64,000 nt of DNA from Papilionanthe hookeriana x Papilionanthe teres (taxonomy: Eukaryota > Streptophyta > Magnoliopsida > Asparagales > Orchidaceae): assembly GCA_022702705.1 (NCBI GenBank), contig CM040429.1:3526073-3590072 (forward strand), read 5' to 3'. The translations under genes and the position numbers were made by a program. The notes under the pieces were generated by a model. It saw nothing but the letters and a program-made list of their open reading frames with translations. It was not told the DNA's origin and searched no databases. Shown one piece after another: positions 24,271 through 35,599 of this stretch (position 1 is its first letter; each line of letters starts with the position of its first letter).

Positions 24271-26467
24271 AAGATGATCATACACATAAATGTTTTAATT
24301 CAGTCTCGAAATTTAGTAATGTGAGTTTAAATAAAATTATTTTATCCCTTATTAAAATATCATTTGGATTAATTTGATATTTTGTAGACTCTATGATTTA
24401 AAATATCCCCAAATAAATAATGAGATGAATCGTTTTATACTTTATTCTAAAAGCAATGATATATTCAAAAGCAAATTAGCAATTTTTTTTATTTATTATT
24501 ATTATTATTTATTTATAAACCAAGCAAATTACACTGAGATCAAAGTGAACGTCAATGATGAAGAGCTTGGTTAAATAAGAAATTATTTTAATTAATCCAA
24601 ATAAAAATAAATAAATTATAACTATAGGGATTTATAGTCATTCGCCTATTGCTTTTAGGCTCAATCATCGTTCAAAAGTCTTGACCATATATTCACAATA
24701 AAACAAATAGAAAAAGTATTTGAATTGCTCTTTTACACAACTTCGCTAATATGCCAAAGAAATATGATATCAGAAATACACATGTATGAATCTCGAGTAG
24801 ATCCTACGATCCAGGAGATGGAAAAGTACAACAAAGAAAGGCACACTAGTAGAAGACGATTTGACTCATTTAACTAGTCGGACATAGCTGCTTGAATCAA
24901 AACCAAAATCAAAGCCGATCATATGCAACTCAATACTATTAGTCACTCCACGAACGTCCCAAAGGCTTATTATTAGAGATTGAGAGGTAATGATGTTACA
25001 AGAAATCTAAATCATCCATTCGGCTCTCATTGTAGGGGAGTGAGCTACATATCAGGTTAAGATGATTCAGTCTCTTCCCAATAGCATAGTATTGCTCAGC
25101 CAACATCAGCTCATCACCACGGATCAGCAGTCAAACTAGATCAACTTATCTGCAAAGCCAAATCAATAGACCTACCCATGCCACTTGAAGTCAATCATAG
25201 GTTGATCAACAACCTCCACTCAACATAGCCAAATGAGCAGGTCTTACTGAATCAAGGCTCGCCAAGTTAGATGATAACTGAGTCATTTGTCTATGCATGT
25301 AAAAGACCTAAAATATCCTCTAACACCCCATTAAAGTAAGGGAAAATATGTGACTTCATATATCATTTGCCCATGCATCTCTATAAATAACGGATCATTT
25401 TATGAAAAGAAAGGCCAACAAAAAGGTCATTTTTCTATTAATCACTGTGCATTCCTCTCCCTGTCTCTCTCTCTCCCATCTAATACTCCAATCTTGAAGG
25501 TGTGATTCACCGATGGGGATTCAAAAAAATGGTTTTTTATATAAAATAAAAATTTCATAAAGGTTCTTTTAATTACATTAATGCATGAGAAAGAAATTGA
25601 GGATATCATTTTTATGAAATTACATTATAAAATAACATTTTCAGAGGTCAATTATAATTGAAATATGTTATGTAATATACATATTTTTTTTTATCATTTA
25701 AATCGATCATGATTTTCTCAGCGTGCCATATAATTTTCACTATACGAAGGAGGCGTCTATGTCCCATAGGATATGACAATTCAATTTAATCAAATAAAAT
25801 TACGTATTTTATTGTAAAAAAATTTATTTAAATATTTTGGACTTCAAATCATAATGTAAATAAAATCTTAAAATAGTCATCTGTAATAAATGAAACGGAA
25901 CATAGCAATATTCAATTAAATTATTATTATTATATTACATTACGAGCAAGTTAGTACACATATATTGGGACATGTCTATAAATTCATTAAGAAATTTATA
26001 TAAATAAAATTGGTTGAAATTTTATTGTGCTCTTCAATATTTGAGTAGTCATTATTTTAAATATAGCTTGTTGAATGTTAATTTTATGAATATATTATTG
26101 AATGAATTGGTAAAATATGTATTTGATCAATGTGCTTGCGTAATCAAGTTATTATGGACGAGAAAAATATTGGAGAATCACTCTAAGTGAGTGCGACAAG
26201 CTATCAATATGCACAACTCAATCAACAATATTTTTAAAAAAATTCTATTATCAGCCAATCGACCAAATAATGAACGACTCACAAACCTAGAAGTAAGCAA
26301 AGCAGAGATCTTAGGAGTAACGATTCGATCATAGTAACAATTATTTTGATAGATATGACAGACAACTATAAATAAAAAAATTCATTGAAATTATCAATAT
26401 TTTACACTGTAACTCCTACAACTATAGAAACAATAACATGTAGAAAGGGCGATGAGAGAGAAAAACA

Positions 26468-26468
<1 letters not shown>

Positions 26469-26525
<57 letters not shown>
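26469..26525. repeat. (TAA)n microsatellite, copy B
   Basis: Nineteen or so uninterrupted trinucleotides; homologue of 12457-12501. It creates spurious poly-Asn, poly-Ile and poly-Leu frames. Confidence 0.95.
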
Positions 26526-26527
<2 letters not shown>

Positions 26528-27783
26528 GATTCCCATAATTTTCATTTTCCAAATATGCAGAAAAAATTTTAATTGTTTTTTGTCGAATACTAAACATTTA
26601 TTTAATAATGTCATTTTGAAGTGAGGGGAAGTTGCAAGGAATTGTATGTTGGCAGCGGTGAAATGGAACACATTTCACCATGAGCTGAGAGTGTAAAATT
26701 TTATTTTGAAAAATAAATTAAGTATACTATTTATTTATTATTTTAATAAAATATAATGTATTTTAAGAATGGCCATCACGATATTTTTTTATTAAACATC
26801 GATTTTGGCATACTAAGTAGAGGATATGTGTCATAAAGTTAAGATAAGTTTCATAAAAGAGGGAGGTGGGTGGACTTTAGCCTTTTATGAGTTAGATATG
26901 AAGATTACTGAGAAGCTTCAAAATTTGTAATACATGGATTTATATACATACCCCCACAATTCTAAGAAACTTCCATCTCTGAAATTTAATGTTTATATAA
27001 TGTAGTATTTAGAACTTCCATAGAATTTAGGAAAGATCCACGAAGGAAATGGTAGAAGAGATTAAATGATTGTGTGGAGAGCTCTAGCTTCTATTCTCCC
27101 TAAAAGACCTTAAAGAATGTTTCTAGCACCCAATAGTGCTTTTCTTTTTGTCTCCCACGGGCATGACAACATCCATCTTGTTCGTGCTAAAGTTTGTAAT
27201 GACATAACATTAAATGATTTTAATAAAATACAAGGCCTACACATGATGTGTCAATGAAAGATGATGAAAATATGGGTATCACACTGCTCATAGATGTACA
27301 AACATATATTCTCTTCTTGATGATGACTGGTATTTTGGTGGTCGAGTCCTCTCGATGGCTACTTGTCGAATGTGCTCGATGGGCCAACTAAGTAGCTGAC
27401 ACTTTAATTGATCAATTTAGTATATCAACTGGACAAGTCCGTTTGAAAGTCGATATTTTGACAAATAAATTTGGTAGGTCAATTCAACAAGTCAACATGA
27501 CATCTAGAACATGACAAGTATCATTTTGGAAGAGAACACGTTAGGTCAACCCTACTAGTGAAACAAGCAGTTGGAACATAATAGTCATTCTTTACCATAT
27601 AGTAAGAGCACATTGAATTCGTTTATTAATGTGCGATATTAATTTTTCAAGTGAAACATACTTTTTCATGCATATATTTTAAATATGATTATAGACTGTT
27701 TCATCAAAAAAATTTAAATTTAAGGGTTATATATGCCCAAAAACTTTATTTGATGTGTATGTAAATCTCATAATTAGAGATTA

Positions 27784-28060
27784 AGGACCCGTTTGGGGCT
27801 ACTTATTTAATGTGGCGGCATTTTGAAAACGCGTCAGGTTGGTTTGGGTAAACTGTATTTTGGTAGCTTATCCAATTTCAAAACGTGAAAGCAGCGTTTT
27901 CACACCACACCTATCTGGGTGGGGTGTTAACTTCTAGTTGCAGACTGGCTTTTCCAAAAAAATAAAAATTTGTAATAACATCTAGTTTTTAAGCAGATTA
28001 TTTTTAATCAGCTTATCAGCAGTTTATTCAATAAGCTACAACTGCCCCCAAACATACCCT
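27784..28060. mobile_element. Family B short inverted-repeat element (PIF/Harbinger-like MITE)
   Basis: Left end AGGACCCGTTTGGGGC preceded by TTA; right end GCCCCCAAACATACCCT, its imperfect inverse. The inner block GGTAAACTGTATTTTG is shared with 62767-62783 and, inverted, with 36530-36545. The TTA-type flank and GGG-C-GTTTGGGG ends point to a Tourist-like family. It lies about 630 bp beyond the stop codon of the first kinase gene. Confidence 0.65.
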
Positions 28061-28689
28061 AAATGTGCACAAAATGTGCTATTTCGGTCTCATTGGAACT
28101 ATTTAATGGAACCACAATTATATTGACTATAATTTTTTTAAAAATTCAATCTAAATAACTTTTAACCTACATTTAATAAAATTTGACTCATATTTCAATA
28201 AACTCATTATCTGAGAATTAATCGAAAATTCTTTTGATTAAATTAATACGGTGAATCATATCAATTATTATAACTACCTATATAAAGTTTGGATAATTTT
28301 GACATAAAAAGGTCTGAGTTTAAATTCAAAATTATTGAAATGATCAGATGCTCAACTACCGATCCTACGGATGTGCGAGCAAGCAACATGATGCTAATTA
28401 TATTGTCAGGTGCACAAGAAAATATTTTATCTGGACATCGCATATTAGGACAATCAATTATTGATGATCACATTATCATACACCTCATCGACAGACAAAA
28501 TGATCATATTTTGATGGACCACTGGTTAACCTTCAAACGTCCTAACCAAACTTTTTTCCCAGCCAGAGGTTACATTATCGAAAAACAAAGTATTCTCCGT
28601 TCTTTCTCAAATTTTGGGAAAAAGAATTTAGCAAGAAGCCGATTATGTACAAATTCACAACCAAGGCGTCTCTCCTCGCCGGCGGCGAC
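28061..28689. other. 3' flank of the first kinase gene
   Basis: AT-rich, no repeat recognised. The plus-strand frame that begins at 28289 and runs into the kinase gene in antisense is unsupported. About 45 bp next to the stop codon (ACAAATTCACAA and following) resemble the flank of the second kinase gene, consistent with shared 3' untranslated sequence. Confidence 0.5.
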
Positions 28690-29736
28690 TCATGACTCCA
28701 CCGTCACTGTTGCCGGTGAAATGATGTCCCGAAACATCAGCTTAAACTCTCCCTCGTCCATCGCATCGACGAAGGGATGCGCCAGTAGCTGAGCAACGGA
28801 CCACCGCTTGCTCCATTCCTTCTGCAAGCATCGCCCGATGAAGTCTCTGAAATCGCTGGAAGCAATCTCCGGCAGCTCCGGCGGTTCGCCGAAGCAAATC
28901 GCACACATCAGTGTTGCCCAATCCGGTCGCTGGCCCGGGGGCAATAGAGGAAAATGGCCTAGATGGAGCTCGAGCAGAGTTAACCCTAGACTCCACACAT
29001 CGGCCGCGTAGGCGTCGTAGTTGCCGCCGTGTGAATCGGGATCGAACCTCTCCGGACTCATATATGCGCAGGTGCCGACGTAGGAGACGCAGGGGTCAAG
29101 CGACCGTCCCATGATTTTGCTCACACCAAAGTCGGCGATCTTAATCTCGCCGGCGGAGTTGACGAGGAGGTTTCCGGGCTTGATGTCGAGGTGAACGATT
29201 TTGTGAGAATGGAGGTACGAAAGACCGAGGAGGACCTGTCGGGCGATTCCAGAAATAGCCAATTCAGGGAAGGGGATGCCGCGGGAGACGAGGAGGCATG
29301 CAAGCGATCCGGCGTCCATGAACTCGAGGAGTAGCGAAGTGTCTCCGCAGGGAGCGGAGACGACGCCGTGGCATTGAATTACGAAAACGGAATCGGTGCT
29401 GCGGAGTATTTGAACCTCGCGTGCGATCTGTTGTCGCCGGAGGGAGTTGTCGGCTGTGGGCGTCTTGAGTGCGTAAACTGATCCGGTGTGGCGGTGACGG
29501 ACTTGGTAGACAATTCCGCCATTGCCGTGGCCGAGTACCTTTATCTTTTCGAAATCGGAGAGGCGGTGATCTCCGGCGGAGGGAACGGAGGCAGTCGGAA
29601 AAGCAGCCGGCGGTGGAAGGGGAAGTGTGGCTAGGCTGAAGCCTTGGCGGCAATCCGAACCGGAGATTGAATCCTGGCGCGGTAGATCAAGGGTGAGATT
29701 TGCCTTGGGGAACCTGCGCTCTCGGATTGCTGCCAT
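28690..29736 (-). CDS. MAP kinase kinase, group D (MKK7/MKK9-like), with HLD in place of HRD
   Basis: Intronless, 348 residues. An N-terminal basic-plus-LxL patch (RERRFPKANLTLDLP, residues 5-19) is a likely MAPK docking site. The kinase domain runs from about 61 to 322: glycine loop GHGNGGIVY (69-77), lysine K91, helix-C glutamate E107, catalytic loop VHLDIKPGN (181-189), DFG 202-204, activation-loop S212-x5-S218 as in plant MAPKKs, then GTCAYMSPERF and the group-specific GHFPLLPPGQRPDWATL (260-276). Position 183 is Leu (CTC, 29188-29190) where the catalytic loop normally has Arg. Asp184, Asn189 and the DFG are intact, so residual activity is possible, but coupling of activation-loop phosphorylation may be altered. 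Over 147 aligned C-lobe residues it differs from the downstream paralogue at 13. The start is set by conserved MA(A/V) RERR and the nearby TATA box. Expected role: phosphorylating a MAPK in stress or ethylene-type signalling, by family analogy. Confidence 0.92.
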   Translation of the reverse strand: MAAIRERRFPKANLTLDLPRQDSISGSDCRQGFSLATLPLPPPAAFPTASVPSAGDHRLSDFEKIKVLGHGNGGIVYQVRHRHTGSVYALKTPTADNSLRRQQIAREVQILRSTDSVFVIQCHGVVSAPCGDTSLLLEFMDAGSLACLLVSRGIPFPELAISGIARQVLLGLSYLHSHKIVHLDIKPGNLLVNSAGEIKIADFGVSKIMGRSLDPCVSYVGTCAYMSPERFDPDSHGGNYDAYAADVWSLGLTLLELHLGHFPLLPPGQRPDWATLMCAICFGEPPELPEIASSDFRDFIGRCLQKEWSKRWSVAQLLAHPFVDAMDEGEFKLMFRDIISPATVTVES

Positions 29737-29792
29737 TTAGGTTCTGATTTCGGAGATTGCGAATGTCTTCTGCGGAAGAACAGAGTGGAGCT

Positions 29793-29802
29793 TATATATA
29801 TA
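29793..29802 (-). promoter_or_regulatory. TATA box of the first kinase gene
   Basis: TATATATAAG on the minus strand, about 57 bases upstream of the ATG, implying a very short 5' leader. The paralogue has a similar box at almost the same distance. Confidence 0.6.
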
Positions 29803-29949
29803 CTGGAAAGAGAAGGAGAGACCGGGATGGTACGATCACCTTCCTTGTGAGCAAGTAGACTGACTAAAGGTAGAGGTGTAAGTGCGCCAACATAGCTAGA
29901 GTTTCCCTGCAACTGCACGAGGCGTTGGAGGCGGACGGGTTAAGAAGAC

Positions 29950-31140
29950 CTTGAAAGCGGCCATGGATTTGACTTTCATGAGTTTTAGGGAGGATGGACA
30001 TGGGGCCCGCTCAGAAACTGTGGTTTGATTGGCTATATCTGATTGCTAATATCCGGATGTATATCTGATTTGGGATGGATTCCATGATCGGAGGAGTTTG
30101 GACGGTCTGGATAACTCTCACGGCTTTTTTTAATGCTACTTGATAGTTACTTGTTGTACTATATTAGATATTACTATTTTGATAGAAATTTGCTATCGTG
30201 GGTCTTGGTGGAATAAATGGATTTTTTAGACCGATTTCAAGCTGATGCACATCTGAAGAGAGCCATATGATTTAGAGCTCGCCATAAGACATAATTCATA
30301 TCTTGTTAGATCCGTTAAATTTATCATAAGGATGGGGATTGATTGAAGTTTCGAGCATCACTTTCCCAGAAGCTGATATTTTTATTGAAATTGCTTGTTG
30401 TGTTCGCCCGACCAACAACTTCGAATTGATAAAGATCAATATTAAAGGGAGTGGTATATGTTCTATCGTTGTCGATGAACCACCTAAAATTCACATCAAA
30501 ATATTTTTAGCAATATCATCTCCTCTAACTTACGATAGTACAATCTTTGGAGAAATTGAAGTTTTAGACTTTCAGAAAATATTCATCATTTTTTTCACTC
30601 TCCCTACACAAATCTCTACAGAGCCCAACATCCTTGAGAGATTTTAACGTACTAAATACCTAAATATATGTATATTATTTATGGAAAATGACAATGTGGA
30701 CGGTCATATAGATAGCGCACTAAAAAATTATGCTGTCAGTGTGAGCAAATTTTTATAAAATTAATGTGAATGAATTTGCTGCGTTTGTTTGCTGAGAACA
30801 ATTGTGAAAACAAAAAACTAAAAAAGAGCACTACCATTAATGTTGCAAAAAAACATTTAAATTAAATATTTTTTTGATTAAAAATGTTCAGCGTATCTCA
30901 AATTTTAAATTTTTATTAATTAATGATTTTGTACTCGTGAGTCAGACGTAAACAGAGTTTATAAAGTTCTTCAATCATATTCTATCCAGAATAATAATTT
31001 AAAAAAAAGGGTAAAAAGTTTTGGAAGAATAAAATCATTAAAAAATGAGAATTTTGAGGAGAATGAATAAGAAATTAAAGCATAGGATTTCTTATTTCTT
31101 CTATAAAGGAAGTTTTTACGTATGTGTGTGCGTGCGTGCG
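29950..31140. other. Upstream region of the first kinase gene, no gene recognised
   Basis: Contains a 102-codon plus-strand frame (30339-30647) with no recognisable motif and a short (TG/CG)n tract near 31122-31155. Otherwise AT-rich. Confidence 0.4.
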
Positions 31141-31154
31141 TGCGTGCGCGTGCG

Positions 31155-31345
31155 CAAAAGTCTTGGCTCATTGGTTGCGGCCTTTGGTGTAAGTCCCTCG
31201 GGTCAAGGATTCGAGTCCCACCAATTACGTGTGGATTTGAATAGCATACCAGACTGGAAGGGGGGTCTACTCCTCAGTCAGTTCCACCTATAGGGTTGAT
31301 CGACGGTCTCCGACTGTCGATTAATCTTTAATATATATATATATA
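31155..31345 (+). mobile_element. tRNA-derived SINE
   Basis: An A-box-like TGGCTCATTGG (31164-31174) and a B-box GGATTCGAGTC (31207-31217) are spaced as in a tRNA-type RNA polymerase III promoter. The body then leaves the tRNA shape (GTGTGGATTTGAATAGCATA, CAGTTCCACCTATAGGG) and ends in an AT-rich tail near 31325-31345. A tRNA gene would fold and end shortly after the B-box; this does not. Target duplications were not resolved. Confidence 0.7.
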
Positions 31346-31349
31346 TAAT

Positions 31350-33200
31350 AAAATTTTGTGTCAGATATATAAATGCATTGAAACTATATGATCAGTATGT
31401 AAATCTGTCAAATTTTTTAAGAAATGTGTTGAATTCGAGTCTGGAGACACGCACAGAATAGATTGTAAATAAAAGAGAGTGGAAGAGAGGAATAGAGTGC
31501 ACAATAATGAATCCTAAGAATGATTTTTAGTTACAACTTACTGTATGAATGACCCTCTTATTCATAGGCATGTGGGCATCAAAATATGCAATTACATACT
31601 TACCCCTACTTTGATGAGGGGCGTTTCAAGGTATTTTTAGGAATTTTTATGTAGATAGTTCTACGACTCGACTACCCTATCTCTTAGTTGCTGCCTTGTT
31701 AGATGTTGAAGGATTTTGGTTTGGCAAGTTCCATCCACTGACCGTACTAAGTAGGGGTTGCCGATAGGCTTAATGATTGCCTTTAATTATATGATATCTC
31801 CCTTTTTCAGCTTAAATCCGTTAATCAACTTTTGATGACCTTTGATCGTCTGGAGTTTATTTGATCTGTTAGACTCTCTTGGTCGACTATTGCAGCCCGG
31901 TTGTTGATTTCTCCTCTAGATGTATAACTTATGTCACTAAGATGATACCAAAATGTCGAGCAAATAGCAAATCATGGAAATCGAAAGGTATCTCACCCTT
32001 TTGGCAAAAGGTTCTTTTGGGGACCTCATGGACGATGTCAAGGTAGAATCATCAATCTTCTGATAAAGAGCCTCGGCGACTTTTGGTGAGGTAGCCAACA
32101 ATATTGATGTTGGAGCCTCTTCTTGGCTAGATAAATCTGGGTAGTTGATTCAGATGACCGGTGTTTGGTCGAGTTTAGGTCAAGATAAACAAAACTCTGT
32201 CATTAGTTAATGATGTCCTTTGGTTTTGCGTTGTAGAGACTTGGTTCTTCAATTAATGTGCCCTCTCGACTTTATCTTCTCATCGTTAGTTCACTGGACT
32301 TTGTCCAGATTCATACTAACACATTTATGATGTACCAATATGTAATTTTATAAGGTTTTTAGAGTTCTATGGAGCCTATTGTCTCATTTTCTTCTATTTT
32401 ATTATTTTTTAAGGTAATTTTAAATTTTATGAATCATTTTATGACAAAACTAAACAACCCCGCGACATTCTTGAACGTAATCGATTTGTTCAGTTAAAAT
32501 TTAGTCATCAGTGTTGAAGCATAAATTTGATGTTTTAAACATTTAATATATTTAAACATTTTGATAACATTTTCTAAAATATTTTTACAACCTCTTCCTT
32601 GAAATTCACAATTTTATATCAAATGTTATTTATTTATTTATGGAATGATCCCATTATTACATTTTTTTTATTTCAGAAATTGGCATAATAAGTAAGAAAA
32701 TCTTTTTCTTTTTTTTTTTGAAAAAAAAATATTAATGCTATATGTTAGCTTAACGAAGGCTTAAATTCAAGCATCAGTGGTTAGCGCTATCAAAAATGTT
32801 TATTTTTAGTGAACTACTCTTGTTCGCCGTGTTAAGTAACTTATGTTCAAATTGTTCTAAGCGAGATGAACAAGAATAAATTTTTACGACATGTTGCTTA
32901 GAAATGATACATGTTCATAACCAAAATCTTGCATTTATTTTTATATTTATTTTAAATAAATCAATTTTGAACATAACACCAAAAAATTTGTGTAAATCGA
33001 GCTAAACACGAACATATTGTTCACCAACAAGTATTTGTGTTCACCAACAAATTCAAATACTGTTCAAGCAGAATCAATTTTAAACGAGCCAAAGCTGTCC
33101 AAATTAAATAGCAAAACTTGGGCTCCACGTCTCAATTATAAGAAGACGAGAATAACGAATTATTTGTATAAATATTGCAAAAAAAAAAATTAGAAAAAAA
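31350..33200. other. Intergenic DNA between the kinases, unclassified
   Basis: 31430-32330 is of mixed composition, with hints of LTR-like leader sequence but no delimitable ends. 32800-33100 carries degenerate family C blocks (AACACGAACATATTGTTC). No gene seen. Confidence 0.4.
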
Positions 33201-33207
33201 AAATGAG

Positions 33208-33300
33208 ATTCACGTGCCAAAATAAAAGGCGGGAGAAAAGTCGGGCTGCGCGGCCATTTTGGCCTCCCCTTGCGGAGCTTCCTCGTGGGTTGCAATGGAA
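33208..33300 (-). promoter_or_regulatory. G-box-containing duplicated stretch upstream of the first kinase
   Basis: Contains TCACGTGCCAAAATAAAAG and, about 60 bp on, GGAGCTTCCTCGTGGG. Both blocks recur in the same order at 36261-36340, upstream of the second kinase. CACGTG is the classical G-box bound by bZIP and bHLH factors. At about 3.5 kb from the ATG its role here is doubtful. Confidence 0.5.
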
Positions 33301-34265
33301 GATATCCGGCACCCGTGGGTCCCACTTTGTTAACACACGTGCGACTGTAATTATTTGTGGTTAGCCCAAGTTTCGTTAATTATATTCATGATAAAAAAAA
33401 AGCTAAAGATCTTTAAAATTCATCTTAACTATTTTTTTTTATATTATTTTAAAATTTCATGTTATGATTTAATTAGAGAATTCAAAGATGAAGACTCAAT
33501 CTGAAATAATAATTAAATTTGGACATACAATATCCATTCAATATAACATTATCTTTGAAATGTAAGAGGCCACTATAATACTTATTAATGTATATGAGCA
33601 AATCAGTGAGCCATTTGTGAAGCCTATGAGTTTTCAAGCTATTTAATTATATTGCTAAATCTCAAATTTCACATATTGTTTTGTATTTAATTAACTTTCA
33701 AGGGTATTGTCATTGTAAAGGAGTATACAGTTTCGATATATGATGCTAACAAGAACAAAGAAGACCACAAAGAATATTAGTAATAAGCATCGAAAATACT
33801 CTTAGCACCCTAGTCATAACCTAGCACACTATCTAACGAAAATTATCCTAACTAGCATCGAAAATTTTAGGTACTCTAAAAGGCATCAATACAAAAAGCA
33901 ATAACAATTTTTTTTTCCTGAAAGAGTGGAACATTAATTAAAAAGTAGAGAACTTTAAACCATAAAAATTAGGATAAAATAATCTTCTCCAATCTCCAAA
34001 CAGAATCCATATGCCAATCACAATCATCTTCTTAAACTCAAGAGTCACTAAATTCACAAAAATAAGATTCATTTATCCAAAAACAACGATATTCTCAATT
34101 CAATTCTTTATCATTCCTCCGAAAAAATAAAATAAAATAAAATCAATATACAATAAATACTAAAATTAATAAAAATAAAAATAAAAATAAACTAAGCGAA
34201 GCCTCGCCGGAAGAGCTATATCTACAAATTCACAAATTCAGCCGCCAATACTCGGCGGCGGCGAC
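33300..34265. other. Intergenic DNA and 3' flank of the second kinase
   Basis: AT-rich, no gene. AAAAT/AAATA pentamer runs at 34127-34190. About 45 bases before the stop codon side (ACAAATTCACAAATTCAGCC) resemble the flank of the first kinase. Confidence 0.45.
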
Positions 34266-35294
34266 TCATGACTCCGGCTCCACCGCCAGTGAAATCATCT
34301 CCCGAAATACCCGATCCGACTCATCCTTGTCCCTACCAGCGATGAAGGGATGCGCAAGCAGCTCCGCCACCGACCACCGCTTGCTTGATTCCTTCTGCAG
34401 GCACCGCCTGATAAAGTCCCGAAAATCGCCGGAAGCTGTCTCCGGTAGCTCCGGCGGCTCGCCGAAGCAAATCGCACATATAAGCGTCGCCCAATCCGGT
34501 CTCTGTCCCGGCGGCAAAAGTGGGAAGTGACCTAGATGGAGCTCAAGCACAGTGAGCCCTAGACTCCACACATCGGCAGCATAGGCGTCGTAGTTGCCGC
34601 CGTATGAATCGGGATCGAATCTCTCCGGGCTCATATACGCACATGTACCCACGTATGACACGCAGGGGTCCAGAGATCGGCGCATGATTTTACTCACGCC
34701 GAAGTCGGCGATCTTAATCTCCCCGGCGGTGTTGACGAGGAGGTTCCCGGGTTTGATGTCACGGTGGACGATCTGACGAGAATGGAGGTAGGAAAGACCG
34801 AGGAGAACCTGGCGTGCAATTCCGGCGATGGCCGATTCAGAGAAGGGGATTCCACGGCGGGCGAGGGATTCGAGGGATCCAGCGTCCATTAGCTCAAGAA
34901 GCAGGGCGGTATCACCGGAGGGAGTGGGTATGACTCCGTGGCAATGAAGTACGGCAGGGGAATCGGTGCTCCGGAGAATCTCAACCTCGCGTGCGACCTG
35001 TCGTCGACTAAGGGAGTCGTCGGCTGTGAGCATCTTGAGAGCGTATATGGATCCGGTGCTGCGGTGGCGAACTTGATAGACGGTTCCGCCATTTCCATGG
35101 CCGAGGACTCTGATCTTTTCGAAATCGGAGAGCCGCTGATCGCCGCCGGAGGGAACGGCAGCCGCCGCTTGTTGCAGCTGTAGTGAGGGGAGGCTGAAGC
35201 GTTGGCGGCAATTAGGGCCGGCAGTTGAATCCTGGCTGGGGAGATCAAGGGTAAGGTTTCCTTTAGGGAGCCTTCGCTCTCTGAGTACTGCCAT
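34266..35294 (-). CDS. MAP kinase kinase, group D (MKK7/MKK9-like), canonical
   Basis: Intronless, 342 residues, GC-rich. Docking-type N terminus (RERRLPKGNLTLDLP, 5-19). Kinase domain from about 57 to 317: GHGNGGTVY (65-73), K87, E103, catalytic loop VHRDIKPGN (176-184), DFG 197-199, activation-loop S207-x5-S213, GTCAYMSPERF (217-227) and GHFPLLPPGQRPDWATL (255-271), the last typical of MKK7/MKK9 rather than of MKK4/MKK5. All motifs needed for activity are present. No NTF2-like extension follows the kinase domain, as expected for this group. It lies head-to-tail with the gene at 28690-29736, about 4.5 kb away. The two are tandem paralogues; this one is the likelier to keep the ancestral function, as a dual-specificity kinase activating MAPKs in the cytosol and nucleus. 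Start chosen at the ATG preceding the conserved RERR, 50 bases after a TATA box. Confidence 0.95.
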   Translation of the reverse strand: MAVLRERRLPKGNLTLDLPSQDSTAGPNCRQRFSLPSLQLQQAAAAVPSGGDQRLSDFEKIRVLGHGNGGTVYQVRHRSTGSIYALKMLTADDSLSRRQVAREVEILRSTDSPAVLHCHGVIPTPSGDTALLLELMDAGSLESLARRGIPFSESAIAGIARQVLLGLSYLHSRQIVHRDIKPGNLLVNTAGEIKIADFGVSKIMRRSLDPCVSYVGTCAYMSPERFDPDSYGGNYDAYAADVWSLGLTVLELHLGHFPLLPPGQRPDWATLICAICFGEPPELPETASGDFRDFIRRCLQKESSKRWSVAELLAHPFIAGRDKDESDRVFREMISLAVEPES

Positions 35295-35342
35295 GGGGGG
35301 ACCGATACGGATCGGGATATGGACCGTCCTGGAGAAGAAGAG

Positions 35343-35352
35343 ATATATATAA
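35343..35352 (-). promoter_or_regulatory. TATA box of the second kinase gene
   Basis: TATATATA-type box on the minus strand about 50 bases from the ATG. The following 250 bp (to about 35600) are GC-richer than the surroundings, as expected for a promoter of a GC-rich gene. Confidence 0.6.
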
Positions 35353-35599
35353 AGTGGTTGAGGAAGACAGTAGGAGAGATTTGTGGGGATACAATCACCT
35401 TCCGAGATGGGCTAGAATTGTTTTCTCGGGCTGCTTTTGAGGTAAAAAGTCGGAGTGGTGAGAGTGAAGCGGTGAGTGGATCCACTTCGCTTGTCCGAAA
35501 TAAAAACGTGCTGAGGGCGGTGAACGGAGAGCAGACGGTACTCGGAAAAGAGGTGGAAGCGGGCGAGGGGCGGGCGAGATGGGCGGGTATTTAGACCGC

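Larger units (their letters stand above)
13655..27480. repeat. Segmental duplication, copy B
   Basis: Direct duplicate of 6255-13190 (blocks listed there), lengthened by an insert at about 14640-16085, by the probable solo LTR at 17899-23993 and by about 285 bp at 27000-27285. The two copies are separated by about 460 bp, so this is a tandem duplication. Point differences and indels are frequent, so it is not a fresh or collapsed assembly duplicate. Confidence 0.85.

Noticed and set aside
26385..26671. Poly-Asn, poly-Ile and poly-Leu proteins
   Set aside because: Translation of a (TAA)n microsatellite.
6255..27480. Segmental duplication as a simple assembly duplicate
   Set aside because: The copies differ by many substitutions and by several large insertions, so they are distinct genomic sequences.
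28289..28792. 167-codon plus-strand frame
   Set aside because: Its second half is antisense to the kinase C terminus and the first half is AT-rich without motifs.
28690..29740. Several plus- and minus-strand frames of 60-167 codons overlapping the first kinase gene
   Set aside because: They are antisense or out-of-frame shadows of a GC-rich coding sequence; only the 348-codon frame shows protein motifs.
30339..30647. 102-codon plus-strand frame upstream of the first kinase
   Set aside because: No recognisable domain, no promoter or partner exon; could be chance.
31164..31230. Functional tRNA gene
   Set aside because: A and B boxes are present, but the sequence does not continue into a tRNA acceptor end; SINE is the better reading.
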